From Betaproteobacteria bacterium Ga0077540 (GTDB lineage Bacteria > Pseudomonadota > Gammaproteobacteria > Burkholderiales > Methylophilaceae), in assembly GCA_001464125.1 (NCBI GenBank), contig LNEP01000003.1:124001-188000 (forward strand): a stretch of DNA of 64,000 bases, written 5' to 3'. The notes under the pieces are model-generated. The model saw only the letters and a program-made list of their open reading frames with translations. It ran no database searches and was not told where the DNA came from. A program made the position numbers and the translations under genes. Positions 16,040-25,014 of this stretch are shown piece by piece. The stretch's first letter is position 1. Every line of letters starts with the position of its first letter.

Positions 16040-17905
16040 TTATTGTGCAAATTTGGCTAAATCAATCTCGGTCATCACCTTGTTTTTGCCAGATCTCTTT
16101 GCCAAATACATGGCTTGGTCTGCACGATGAATCAATGCAGTTTGTTCTTCATCTTTTTTATAGAGTGCAATACCGGCACTAAACGTAATGAGCAAACGTT
16201 CGTTGTTGCCTAAAAAATATTCTTTTGTGAGCGAGCGTTGCAAACGTGTCATGGTGATGATGGCTTCATCAATATTGGTGTCCGGCAACAAAATCACAAA
16301 CTCCTCACCACCTAGGCGCGTCACAATATCGGTGGGGCGTATGGTTTTCTTCACCACATTGGCAAGGTGTTTTAATGCAGTATCACCAACATGATGGCCA
16401 TAGGTGTCATTTAGATGTTTAAAGTTATCAATGTCTAATAAGGCTAAGGTGAGCGGACCGCCACCACGAGAAAAACGCGAGATTTCAGTAGTCAACGCAT
16501 CGTCCAAGCCACGTCTGTTCAATACACCGGTGAGCTGGTCCATGCGTACCGCTTCACTTAATTGGGTTAACTCCTCTTGCAGTTTCTTGATTTTCTCTTG
16601 AGAGCTTTCTGCTTCTTCGCGCTGATGCAACAGCGCTTCACGCGAGCGCATGATGTCAGCCTGCATTGCATGGGTATCATGCATCAAGCTTTCCAACAGC
16701 TCGTTGATACGAATAATGTCGTCAGTCTCGGTCAGCTTATCTGCATATACTTCGATTTTTTCATGATAATTACCACTGGCATCCGCCATATATTTCAGGC
16801 GGTCTACAAAGGTAGAAATCATGGTTTTAAATGCATTCTTAGCTTCGATTAAACTGTGCTTAAGCATGCCTTGCTTATAAATCACTTCTTTTAGGCTCTT
16901 TTCCGCAGCTTGAATCTGTACTCGATCCAATGGGCTAGAAATGATGGTCTGTACCGTCGCTACTTGTCCGCGCAACCATTGGTCATCGGACACCAGTTCG
17001 CTGATATTGCTGAGTAGCAACTTCAACAAGCCTAATAAATCACGTTTAATGCCCTCTTCGTTAGCACCAATCAATTCAACCCTGACTAATAAGGCTCTAA
17101 ACTGCTTGGCCATAAATTGCCAATCTTTAAGTTTGCGTGCTTTTTCAGTTAGCACAGCCACTTCAAGTGCCTCTTCACGTAACTCGGGGTAACCATCTAA
17201 TCGTGGAATCAAGCCATGGTTGAGCGATTGCTTCAGCATGTCTTGAAGAATTTGGAAAGTCTCATGAAACTGCTTGGTTTCATCATTGCCTGCCGCCATT
17301 ACCCCACTGATTTTATTGTCAATTTTTTGTAATAACGAGGTTGTTTTGCTAGCCTCTGTAGTTAATGCATCCGGAGTATCAACATCCTCTGAAACCATAC
17401 TGGCAGCATCTGATGCAACTGCCTCATTAGCACCCCAACTGTTGGCTAAATTCTGTAATTTGACGGAAAGCTGTGGGTCATTACCATAATTAATCAGTAC
17501 CCGTTCCAGCGTTTCTTTTTTACGTGCGGGGTCAACCCCAATTCGCTTCGCATCCCAGCCTTTTAATAGCTGACGGATAGCATCTGGCCATTGTTTGGTT
17601 TGCGTTACACTGGCATCCATACCCTCATTCAGCACATCAGCAAGTCCTGCCCAATTATCTTGTTTAAGTAACTTTTCCCAACGATTGATCCAGTTTGCCT
17701 GTTCAGTGCTTTGGTTAGGCAACTGTTTTAGGGCTTTTTTAATTGCATTATTGAGCGTCTCTTTTTGCGGAGTACCTGCAATCTCGTAATAAATCATTTC
17801 ATAATTATTAGGCGTAGGCTCAACCCTGCGCATGGCCATTTGCTTAATGGTTTCACGCGCAATGTCTGGTGCTGATGTCATTTTTTTAGGTTGAGGTGTC
17901 GCCAT
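16040..17905 (-). CDS. Diguanylate cyclase (GGDEF) with long helical N-terminus
   Basis: A 621-residue soluble protein. The first 330 residues are helical and unrecognised. A coiled coil lies at about 400-450 (REALLHQREEAESSQEKIKK). The GGDEF domain (about 455-615) has the active GGEEF signature near residue 530 and an inhibitory RxxD site (RPTD) five residues before it, so the protein should make cyclic-di-GMP and be product-inhibited. There is no membrane segment or known sensor domain. The type with a long N-terminal helical region is common in betaproteobacteria. It lies just upstream of the PAS kinase (gap of 50 bases) and may share its transcript. Confidence 0.88.
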   Translation of the reverse strand: MATPQPKKMTSAPDIARETIKQMAMRRVEPTPNNYEMIYYEIAGTPQKETLNNAIKKALKQLPNQSTEQANWINRWEKLLKQDNWAGLADVLNEGMDASVTQTKQWPDAIRQLLKGWDAKRIGVDPARKKETLERVLINYGNDPQLSVKLQNLANSWGANEAVASDAASMVSEDVDTPDALTTEASKTTSLLQKIDNKISGVMAAGNDETKQFHETFQILQDMLKQSLNHGLIPRLDGYPELREEALEVAVLTEKARKLKDWQFMAKQFRALLVRVELIGANEEGIKRDLLGLLKLLLSNISELVSDDQWLRGQVATVQTIISSPLDRVQIQAAEKSLKEVIYKQGMLKHSLIEAKNAFKTMISTFVDRLKYMADASGNYHEKIEVYADKLTETDDIIRINELLESLMHDTHAMQADIMRSREALLHQREEAESSQEKIKKLQEELTQLSEAVRMDQLTGVLNRRGLDDALTTEISRFSRGGGPLTLALLDIDNFKHLNDTYGHHVGDTALKHLANVVKKTIRPTDIVTRLGGEEFVILLPDTNIDEAIITMTRLQRSLTKEYFLGNNERLLITFSAGIALYKKDEEQTALIHRADQAMYLAKRSGKNKVMTEIDLAKFAQ

Positions 17906-18130
17906 ATAAATTCAGAGGTCTGCATTCCACTCGTTGTCTTACTAGCATTTTGTAGGCGCACGGTCTAATTTAATCCCTCAAAAAAGAACCTTTAAAGCCT
18001 TCTATTAACAAAATTAGAATAAGGTTTATATTTAGCGCGGACTGGTCAATAAAACTTGGTGCAGCTTGGTTTGCAAGAAAAATGCTAAGAGAAGTGAAGT
18101 GCGGGCGGGGAAAGTATTGTAAAATACTGC
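17906..18130. other. Intergenic region between diguanylate cyclase and SRP RNA
   Basis: It must hold divergent promoters. A TAAAAT (18119-18124) lies a few bases before the SRP RNA and is a plausible -10, but no good -35 is visible. For the minus-strand gene I see no convincing promoter. A 74-codon minus-strand frame here overlaps the SRP RNA and is not called. Confidence 0.35.
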
Positions 18131-18230
18131 TTGGCGGGCCTCCCCGCATTGTAAAGTAGCCAACCTGGTCAGGTGCGGAAGCAAGCAGCCACAACTATTG
18201 AGCAAGTGCCGGGGGTTTGGCTCGCCTCCT
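18131..18230 (+). ncRNA. ffs: Signal recognition particle RNA (4.5S type)
   Basis: The conserved SRP core is present: CTGGTCAGGTGCGGAAGCA followed by AGCAGCCAC. The GGAA tetraloop and the asymmetric internal loop are intact. The ends pair: GGCGGGCC (18133-18140) with GGCTCGCC (18219-18226) through one G-U. Compared with E. coli, the pair outside the C-GGAA-G closing pair is swapped from C-G to G-C, which keeps the stem. The small type of about 100 bases lacks an Alu domain. It lies before dnaX, a common position in proteobacteria. Exact ends are estimated. Confidence 0.95.
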
Positions 18231-18317
18231 CACTTGCAATCACATATAAGTTTTAATTGGATGGCGCCCATGCATAGCATATTTTTAGCAACGCTTCATG
18301 CCAACAAAGGCCGCTAA

Positions 18318-20033
18318 ATGTCTTATCAAGTTCTCGCACGTAAGTGGCGCCCAAAATCATTTAATACCCTAGTCGGACAAGAACACGTAGTACGCGCCCT
18401 CACCAATGCGCTAGAGCAACAACGCTTGCACCACGCTTATTTGTTCACAGGCACGCGCGGCGTCGGCAAAACGACTATTGCACGCATTCTGGCCAAATCA
18501 CTGAACTGCGAACAAGGCATTACAGCAACGCCATGTGGTGTGTGCAATGCCTGTACCGAGATTGATAAAGGTCGCTTTATTGATTTGATAGAGGTGGATG
18601 CTGCCAGCAACACACAAGTAGATGCCATGCGCGAGTTGCTTGAGAACGCGCAATATGCGCCTACGGCTGGCCGCTTTAAAGTGTATATCATCGATGAAGT
18701 GCATATGCTGTCCAAAAGTGCATTTAATGCCATGCTTAAAACACTGGAGGAGCCCCCTGCACACGTTAAATTTATTCTAGCGACTACCGACCCGCAAAAA
18801 GTACCAGTTACCGTATTATCGCGCTGCCTACAATTTAATTTGCGCCAAATGGCCAGCACCACGATTATCGAACATCTGACGCAAATCCTGCAGCAAGAGC
18901 AGATTGGCTTTGAAGCCAGTGCCATCCATTTAATTGCGCGCGCTGCCGCCGGAAGCATGCGTGATGCCCTTTCCCTGACCGATCAAGCCATCGCCTATGG
19001 CAATCAATCCGTGAACGAGGCTGAAGTGCGCAGCATGTTGGGCGCGATTGACCAGAGCTACTTATACGAAATTCTGCAAGCATTACTTGTCAATGATAGC
19101 GCTGCGTTAATTGCCAAAGCTAAGGCCATGGATACGCGTAGCATTTCTTTTGAGGCTGCACTAGGTGATTTATCAGCAATATTGCATCAAATTGCCATTG
19201 CCAAAACCTGTCCGGAAACCATTGCCCAAGACTTACCTGAACGTGCAACCATTATGCAATTGGCGGATACTATTTCTGCGGAAACGCTACAGTTGTATTA
19301 CCAAATTAGTATTTTGGGGCGACGTGACATTGGATTGGCACCCGACGAATATGCTGGCTTTACCATGACGCTACTACGCATGCTGGCGTTCACCCCGCAA
19401 GAAAAATTATCTGACACGGCTCTGCCAGAGCGTAAAGCTGTGAACAGTGGTGCCACTGCTTATCTAAACGAGCAACGTAAACTAGCGCCAACCGCAATAG
19501 AAAGCGAAAGTGCGCCGGCTACACCACCAATACCAGCAATACCAGCAGCGCCTATTCTGGCTGGCGCTGTGCAATCAGTCCCTCTACCTGTTGTGAGCAC
19601 ACCAATAGCACCTGTACAAACAGAGACGCAAGACAACAGCATGCCGATGCGCAGTTTTAATGGAGATTGGCGCAGCTTAGTTGAGCAACAACTCAAGTTA
19701 GGATTAGCACGCGCATTGGCACAAAACTGTGAAATGGTGGCTTATGACGAGCACAGCATCACGCTTAAATTAGCAGAAACGCATAAACACTTAGCGAGTC
19801 CAAATTATCAAGACAAATTAAGTGATGCGATTTACCAGCACTTTGGTCGTAAGATTAAATTGCATTTTGAAATTGGCAGCGAAGCCAACACCCCTGCCAA
19901 ACAAAATGCGATTGAAAAGGCGACGATTCAATCCAATGCAGAATCGGCCATATTACAAGATCATTTTGTACAATCGCTCATGAATGATTTTGGCGCGACC
20001 ATTATTCCCAACTCGATTAAACCTGTTCAATAA
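18318..20033 (+). CDS. dnaX: DNA polymerase III subunits gamma/tau
   Basis: A 571-residue clamp-loader ATPase. It begins with the typical MSYQVLARKWRPKSFNTLVG. It has Walker A GTRGVGKTT (45-53), zinc-binding cysteines C64, C73, C76 and C79, and the Walker B region VYIIDEVHML. The AAA+ part is followed by a Pro/Ala-rich linker (about 395-435) and a tau-specific C-terminal domain. I see no A-AAA-AAG type slippery site, so a programmed frameshift to a short gamma form is not indicated. It is followed by ybaB and recR, the standard dnaX-ybaB-recR operon for replication and recombination repair. Confidence 0.97.
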   Translation: MSYQVLARKWRPKSFNTLVGQEHVVRALTNALEQQRLHHAYLFTGTRGVGKTTIARILAKSLNCEQGITATPCGVCNACTEIDKGRFIDLIEVDAASNTQVDAMRELLENAQYAPTAGRFKVYIIDEVHMLSKSAFNAMLKTLEEPPAHVKFILATTDPQKVPVTVLSRCLQFNLRQMASTTIIEHLTQILQQEQIGFEASAIHLIARAAAGSMRDALSLTDQAIAYGNQSVNEAEVRSMLGAIDQSYLYEILQALLVNDSAALIAKAKAMDTRSISFEAALGDLSAILHQIAIAKTCPETIAQDLPERATIMQLADTISAETLQLYYQISILGRRDIGLAPDEYAGFTMTLLRMLAFTPQEKLSDTALPERKAVNSGATAYLNEQRKLAPTAIESESAPATPPIPAIPAAPILAGAVQSVPLPVVSTPIAPVQTETQDNSMPMRSFNGDWRSLVEQQLKLGLARALAQNCEMVAYDEHSITLKLAETHKHLASPNYQDKLSDAIYQHFGRKIKLHFEIGSEANTPAKQNAIEKATIQSNAESAILQDHFVQSLMNDFGATIIPNSIKPVQ

Positions 20034-20056
20034 CGTATTCAATAAGGAGTATTCAA

Positions 20057-20365
20057 ATGATGAAAGGCGGCATGGGCAATATGATGAAGCAAGCCCAGCA
20101 AATGCAAGCAAATATGCAAAAGGCTCAAGCGGAATTGGCCACCACTGAAGTGGAAGGTTCTGCCAGCAATGGCATGGTGAAAATCACTATGACCTGCAGT
20201 CATGATGTGAAGCGCGTGGTGATTGATGATGCCGTAATGGATGATAAAGAAACGTTGGAAGACTTAGTGCTGCTGGCGCTAAAAGATGCCAAAGCCAAAG
20301 CAGAGGCAACTTCTAATGCGCGCATGAGTGCAGTCATGCCAGCCGGCTTTAAAATGCCGTTCTAA
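20057..20365 (+). CDS. ybaB: YbaB/EbfC nucleoid-associated protein
   Basis: A 102-residue YbaB family protein. It starts with a glycine/methionine-rich helix ([20 protein letters not shown]), then the [14 protein letters not shown] strand region and a C-terminal helix. The family binds DNA as a dimer and is found next to recR. A strong AAGGAG lies before the start. It is the middle gene of dnaX-ybaB-recR. Confidence 0.95.
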   Translation: MMKGGMGNMMKQAQQMQANMQKAQAELATTEVEGSASNGMVKITMTCSHDVKRVVIDDAVMDDKETLEDLVLLALKDAKAKAEATSNARMSAVMPAGFKMPF

Positions 20366-20379
20366 TTTTATTATACCCA

Positions 20380-20979
20380 GTGAAAAACCCACCAGCGCTT
20401 GAACAATTGATTGAAGCCCTACGCTGTTTACCCGGCGTGGGACCAAAATCTGCCCTCCGCATGGCTTATCACCTTATGCAACGCGACCGTAAAGGCGCTG
20501 GAAAACTTGCACACGCCATGCAACACGCATTGGATACCATTGGTCACTGCCAATTGTGTAATAACTTTAGTGAACACTCTGTATGTACCCTCTGCAACGC
20601 AGAAAAGCGCGAACCTAGCATGTTGTGTGTAGTGGAGATGCCCACCGACTTAATGATGTTGGAACAAACTCAGTCCTACGCGGGCATGTACTTTGTGCTG
20701 ATGGGTCGATTATCACCCATTGATGGTATTGGCCCCAAAGAAATTCATTTAGATAAACTGCTTAAGCGTGTGCAAGACGGAGTGATTCAAGAAGTCATAC
20801 TCGCCACTAACTATACCAGTGAAGGCGAAGCCACTGCACATTATATTAGCGAGATGGTAAAAGCGCGTGGTATTGCTGTGAGCCGCATCGCGCGTGGCCT
20901 GCCGATGGGTGGCGAAATCGAATATGTAGATAGTGGCACGCTGTCTACTGCACTAATGGAGCGCAAGGCTGTTAACTAG
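20380..20979 (+). CDS. recR: Recombination protein RecR
   Basis: A 199-residue RecR. It shows the helix-hairpin-helix ([17 protein letters not shown], about 17-33), a zinc finger with C57, C60, C69 and C72, and a Toprim domain (about 80-175). It works with RecO and RecF to load RecA at single-strand gaps. Translation appears to begin at a GTG (20380). It ends the dnaX operon and is convergent with gph. Confidence 0.96.
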   Translation: MKNPPALEQLIEALRCLPGVGPKSALRMAYHLMQRDRKGAGKLAHAMQHALDTIGHCQLCNNFSEHSVCTLCNAEKREPSMLCVVEMPTDLMMLEQTQSYAGMYFVLMGRLSPIDGIGPKEIHLDKLLKRVQDGVIQEVILATNYTSEGEATAHYISEMVKARGIAVSRIARGLPMGGEIEYVDSGTLSTALMERKAVN

Positions 20980-20991
20980 CTGCTCAGAAAG

Positions 20992-21645
20992 TTAAAACAA
21001 GTCCAGCAACGCTTCAGGCTTTTGAATCATAGTATCAGCGCCCCAAGTCTCTGGCCTATCGCTCTCATCCAAGTAGCCAAACAGTGCTACCACCGTCTGC
21101 ATGCCAGCCGCTTTGCCTGCTTGAATATCACGTTCCGCATCGCCCACATAGAGACAACATTGCGGATCCACGCCTACTTGCGCGCAAGCCATTAGCAAAG
21201 TCGCTGGGGATGGCTTAGGTTGTGGCGCATCATCACCACTCACCACCGATGCAGCCTGCGTGTGTAAACCCATACTTGTCACCAGTGGCTGAGTAAACCG
21301 TCTGGGTTTATTGGTCACAATGCCCCATGGAATTTGGTTATCCGCCAGCGTGGATAACACGGTTTGCATCCCCGGAAACAATGTAGGTTGCCGCGTAAAT
21401 ACCTGATCATATAAATGCAAATACTCATCTCGCAACACAATAAAATTAGGATCTTCTGGCGTAATACCAAAGCCCAAACCCAGTAATCCGCGAGAACCAT
21501 GCGATGCATATGGGCGAATTTCATCGTCGCTTAAGGGTGGCCGACCATGACGCGCCAACTGCAAATTCAGCGCATAGCCTAAATCCGGCGCGGTATCGAC
21601 CAATGTACCGTCTAAATCAAAAAATACCGCTTGAATAGGTCTCAC
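20992..21645 (-). CDS. gph: Phosphoglycolate phosphatase (HAD family)
   Basis: A 217-residue HAD-superfamily phosphatase. Motif I is DLDGTLVDTAPD, with the nucleophile D10 and acid D12. Motif II is VTNKPRR and motif III is GDAERDIQAGKAAGM. The cap domain lies between. In betaproteobacteria this gene commonly follows ubiG. Phosphoglycolate arises from DNA repair or oxygenation reactions. Close HAD relatives share the same motifs, so the substrate is inferred. It overlaps the ubiG stop by four bases (ATGA). Confidence 0.85.
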   Translation of the reverse strand: MRPIQAVFFDLDGTLVDTAPDLGYALNLQLARHGRPPLSDDEIRPYASHGSRGLLGLGFGITPEDPNFIVLRDEYLHLYDQVFTRQPTLFPGMQTVLSTLADNQIPWGIVTNKPRRFTQPLVTSMGLHTQAASVVSGDDAPQPKPSPATLLMACAQVGVDPQCCLYVGDAERDIQAGKAAGMQTVVALFGYLDESDRPETWGADTMIQKPEALLDLF

Positions 21646-22343
21646 GCATCTACCTTCTGTGCGTACACCATATAATTTACACTCACATCACTACCCAACC
21701 GATACTGCTTTGTGAGTGGGTTATATTGCAAGCCAATCTGATCTCGTAAAGTCAATCCCGCTTGGCGCATCCATGTTGCTAATTCAGATGGTTTAATAAA
21801 TTTAGCGTAATCATGTGTTCCACGCGGTAGCATGCGTAACAAGTACTCTGCGCCAATCACTGCATGTAAATACGCTTTGGGACTGCGATGTATCGTTGAA
21901 AAAAACACATAGCCACCAGGCTTTACCAATGTTGCACAGGCTCGAATGATACTGGCTGGATTAGGCACATGCTCCAACATCTCTAAGCAAGTGACCACAT
22001 CATAAGAATCTGGAGTTGCCTCAGCTAATGCTTCTGCTGAAACTTTCTGATAATCTACAAAAACTCCACTCTCTAAACTATGTAGCTTTGCTACATTCAG
22101 CGCTTTCTCACCCAAATCAATGCCAGTCACTATTGCACCTCTTTGCGCCATAGATTCTGAAAGTATGCCCCCACCGCACCCTACATCAAGCACGCGCTTG
22201 TCTTGCAAACCTACGTGCTGATCAATGTATTGCAATCGCAATGGATTAATGTCGTGTAACGGCTTAAATTCACTATTTTTGTCCCACCATTTATGCGCCA
22301 TCACGCTAAACTTGTCTAACTCTGCAGCTTCAAAATTACTCAT
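21642..22343 (-). CDS. ubiG: Ubiquinone biosynthesis O-methyltransferase
   Basis: A 233-residue SAM-dependent methyltransferase. It begins MSNFEAAELDKFSVMAHKWW, the usual UbiG opening, and has SAM motif I VLDVGCGGGILSE followed by VTGIDLG. It carries out both O-methylations in ubiquinone synthesis. The ATG at 22343 is preferred to an upstream in-frame TTG. It lies between mtaD and gph on the same strand, with ATGA overlap to gph. Confidence 0.94.
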   Translation of the reverse strand: MSNFEAAELDKFSVMAHKWWDKNSEFKPLHDINPLRLQYIDQHVGLQDKRVLDVGCGGGILSESMAQRGAIVTGIDLGEKALNVAKLHSLESGVFVDYQKVSAEALAEATPDSYDVVTCLEMLEHVPNPASIIRACATLVKPGGYVFFSTIHRSPKAYLHAVIGAEYLLRMLPRGTHDYAKFIKPSELATWMRQAGLTLRDQIGLQYNPLTKQYRLGSDVSVNYMVYAQKVDA

Positions 22344-22390
22344 AGGTATACTCAATTAAATCGATATAAATATCATGATGATTAACGCTA

Positions 22391-23734
22391 TTACGCAGCC
22401 GCAAAATTGGCCAATTTACGTTGCCACGACTTTGCAATCTGCGAAACCTCGTGTGGCTCAACATGACTAAACACACCAGCGTTGGCATCTGGCTTAAAAT
22501 ATTTCAACTGTCCACCTACCCAAGTGTGGGTGACATGTTCACGACCAGCCACATAGACCAAATGAGAAGCCACATCAAAGCAGGGCTGCAGGTTTACATC
22601 AGTCAATTTAACCGCAGTCAAATCAGCCATCTTTCCAACTTCTATGGAGCCCACCAAATGTTCTAGGCCAAGCGCCTTTGCGCCATTGATAGTTGCCATC
22701 TCCAAAGCATGCTGCGCTGAAACCGCTGTAGCATCACCACTTTTTCCTTTAGCCAACAAAGCCGTCATTCGCATCTCAGCAAACATATCCAGTCGATTAT
22801 TACTAGCGGCACTATCTGTACCTATGCCTATATTAATACCCAATTCAGCACATTGGGCTATAGGTGCAATCCCACTCGCTAGCTTTAAATTAGAGGTAGG
22901 GCAATGTGCGATATGACAACCATAATCTACAATCAGTTGCTTGTCTGCCTCACTTAAATGCACACAGTGTGCAAGCACCACTCTAGAACTTAGCAAGCCC
23001 AAGTTGGCGAATCGCTTAAGCGGTGTGAGGCCGTATAAGGATTGACTTTCACTGACTTCATGCATCGTTTCCTGCATGTGCGTATGTACGCCTATATCAA
23101 GTTGCTCTACTAGCACATTGATTTTTGAAAGGGTATCGTCAGTGACCGTATACGGTGCATGTGGCGCAAAACTAAAGCTGATCAATTGCTCAGCTTTGTA
23201 AGTATCTCTGATTGCAGTACCCTTCTCAATATACATATTAGCGTCTACTGCATAGTTAGTAGCAAACTCAAGTACGACCAAACCAATGTGGGCCCGCATG
23301 CCGATAGTTGTGGCTGCTTGAATTGTGGACTCAGGAAAGAAGTACATATCATTGAAAGTAGTAATGCCACCACTCAGCATTTCAGCACATGACAATAATG
23401 TGCCATCGTATGCAAACTGCGGGGAAACAAATTGATGCTCAGCAGGCCAAATATGTTGCTCTAACCAAGGCATTAAGGATACATCATCTGCCATACCCCG
23501 CATTAAGCTCATCGCCGCATGCGTATGCAAATTAATCAAACCTGGTATCAGCACATGATCATTCAGCACCTGTTCTTCAATGGCCACATAACGGTCTGCG
23601 AGTTGTGTTTGCGCACAGACATCGACAATTTTTCCCTTATGCACCACTACTGCATGATGTTCAAGCAAAGCACCATGGGGCATGACCGGGAGTATCCAGC
23701 GGCATGAAATAATTAGATCAACAGTTTTCTGCAT
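22391..23734 (-). CDS. mtaD: Methylthioadenosine/S-adenosylhomocysteine deaminase family protein
   Basis: A 447-residue amidohydrolase. Metal ligands appear as H70 and H72 in INLHTHAAMSLMRG, the HAPYTVTD motif, and the distal D in GIGTDSAASNNRLD. These are typical of the MtaD/TrzA group, which deaminates S-adenosylhomocysteine or methylthioadenosine. In betaproteobacteria the gene commonly precedes ubiG, a methyltransferase that releases S-adenosylhomocysteine. It forms an operon with ubiG and gph. Guanine- or chloro-triazine-type activities cannot be excluded by sequence alone. Confidence 0.85.
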   Translation of the reverse strand: MQKTVDLIISCRWILPVMPHGALLEHHAVVVHKGKIVDVCAQTQLADRYVAIEEQVLNDHVLIPGLINLHTHAAMSLMRGMADDVSLMPWLEQHIWPAEHQFVSPQFAYDGTLLSCAEMLSGGITTFNDMYFFPESTIQAATTIGMRAHIGLVVLEFATNYAVDANMYIEKGTAIRDTYKAEQLISFSFAPHAPYTVTDDTLSKINVLVEQLDIGVHTHMQETMHEVSESQSLYGLTPLKRFANLGLLSSRVVLAHCVHLSEADKQLIVDYGCHIAHCPTSNLKLASGIAPIAQCAELGINIGIGTDSAASNNRLDMFAEMRMTALLAKGKSGDATAVSAQHALEMATINGAKALGLEHLVGSIEVGKMADLTAVKLTDVNLQPCFDVASHLVYVAGREHVTHTWVGGQLKYFKPDANAGVFSHVEPHEVSQIAKSWQRKLANFAAA

Positions 23735-23778
23735 GGCAAGATTATAGCTTGGAACAATTCTTCTTCAGCATCATCCAT

Positions 23779-23803
23779 AAAAAAAGCCCCGCTAAGCGGG
23801 GCT
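23779..23803 (-). terminator. Rho-independent terminator after the OmpA-family gene
   Basis: Stem AGCCCCGC / GCGGGGCT with loop TAA (23785-23803). In the minus-strand transcript the stem is followed by a U-run (complement of 23779-23785). It lies just beyond the end of the OmpA gene and before mtaD. Confidence 0.9.
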
Positions 23804-23829
23804 CTTTTGTAAAACGTTACTTGAATGAG

Positions 23830-24921
23830 TTACTTACAGCCTTTTTCCATGCTGCGGGTAGCTTCAATTTCAACACGACGATTTGGCGCCAAGCATTGAA
23901 TTTGTGCTTTACGGCCTTTAACGTCGTCACAGTTTACTTTTGGCTGATCTTCGCCTTTACCAACGGCAATTAAACGATCAGCTTCAATACCTTTACTAAT
24001 CATGTAATCACGCACCTGGTTGGCGCGACGCTCTGAAAGTTTTTGGTTATAAGCTTCGCTACCTAACTTATCGGTGTGACCAATCACTTTTACTGACATG
24101 AAAATTTCATTGTCTTTCATTTTTGCAATCACTTGGTCGATTTCAGTTGTATCTTTCAACACAGCTCTATCAAAGCCAAACAGTTTCTCAGCTTGTAATG
24201 TGATAGTTTCAACTTGTGGTGTGCAAGCAACTGGCTCTGGCGCAGGTGCCGGAGCTGGTTCTGGTGCTGGTTCTGGCGCAGCTGCAATCGGTGCTGGCTC
24301 TGGTGCTGCTTCAGCCACTACTGGAGCTGGCGCGCCAAAACGGAAGATACCGCCAATATTGAATAATGTGTTACCAATAGTTTCATCAGCATCTACAGTA
24401 CGTGCTGCATTTTTTGCTTCTGCTTTGCTCCATTGATGACGCAAATCTGCTTGAATGCCGAATGAGTCGCTGAATAAGTATTGAGCACCTAAACCCAAAC
24501 CGGCTAACCAAGAAGTTTTGGTTCTGTCAGTCAAGCCAATACCGCTGTAGTCTACGTTATTACGTGCTGCACCAATGCCTGCCAATAAAAACGGACGGAA
24601 TTTGTCGCGGCTAAACATATACAATGCATCTAAACCTAGGGTTGTTTGTTTGTACTTGCCACCTGCACCTGCAATACCGGTATCTTCATCAGCACGGTTG
24701 TAACCCAAGCGACCTTGTAAATCCCAGCTTTGGCTTAGTTCTTTACCAATCGCAATGAAACCACCAGCACCATTATCTGCCTCTAAGTCACTGTCTGTAT
24801 TCATGTAACTAACACCTGGAACCGCATACCAAGCACCACGGTACATGTCTTCCGCTGTTGCCGCAAATGCTGTTACACCCAATGCTGCTGCCACAGCAAA
24901 ACTCATTAAACTTTTCTTCAT
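23830..24921 (-). CDS. OmpA-family outer-membrane protein
   Basis: A 363-residue protein. It has a signal peptide (MKKSLMSFAVAAALGVTAFA, cleavage near 23), a beta-barrel domain (about 25-195, alternating aromatic strands), a Pro/Ala/Glu linker of repeated PAPEP units (about 205-230), and an OmpA C-terminal domain with the peptidoglycan-binding region SVKVIGHTDKLGSEAYNQKL and NRRVEIE. It anchors the outer membrane to the wall. A strong sigma-70 promoter and GGAG ribosome site suggest high expression. It stands alone between two terminated units. Confidence 0.93.
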   Translation of the reverse strand: MKKSLMSFAVAAALGVTAFAATAEDMYRGAWYAVPGVSYMNTDSDLEADNGAGGFIAIGKELSQSWDLQGRLGYNRADEDTGIAGAGGKYKQTTLGLDALYMFSRDKFRPFLLAGIGAARNNVDYSGIGLTDRTKTSWLAGLGLGAQYLFSDSFGIQADLRHQWSKAEAKNAARTVDADETIGNTLFNIGGIFRFGAPAPVVAEAAPEPAPIAAAPEPAPEPAPAPAPEPVACTPQVETITLQAEKLFGFDRAVLKDTTEIDQVIAKMKDNEIFMSVKVIGHTDKLGSEAYNQKLSERRANQVRDYMISKGIEADRLIAVGKGEDQPKVNCDDVKGRKAQIQCLAPNRRVEIEATRSMEKGCK

Positions 24922-24974
24922 ATTCTTTAACTCCTTTGTTAGTAACTTCTCAACGTACAGTTTCTTGTGTTTAC

Positions 24975-25003
24975 ACTATACCCAACCCACACACGCTAGG
25001 CAA
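24975..25003 (-). promoter_or_regulatory. Sigma-70 promoter of the OmpA-family gene
   Basis: On the minus strand: TTGCCT, 17 bases, TATAGT. A start near 24968 leaves a leader of about 47 bases before the ATG. The -35 lies 12 bases after the MfnB-like stop, so the OmpA gene is a separate unit. Confidence 0.75.
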
Positions 25004-25014
25004 CGCGCTAACCT

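Noticed and set aside
17970..18194. A 74-codon minus-strand frame across the SRP RNA region
   Set aside because: It overlaps the SRP RNA gene and lacks a ribosome site.
18796..18806. Possible frameshift slippery site in dnaX (CAAAAAG)
   Set aside because: It has only five A and sits in the AAA+ core, in the wrong frame. No A-AAA-AAG site was found, so a short gamma product is not supported.
24098..24436. An antisense frame within the OmpA gene rich in Gly, Ala and Ser
   Set aside because: It arises from the Pro/Ala repeat linker read on the other strand.
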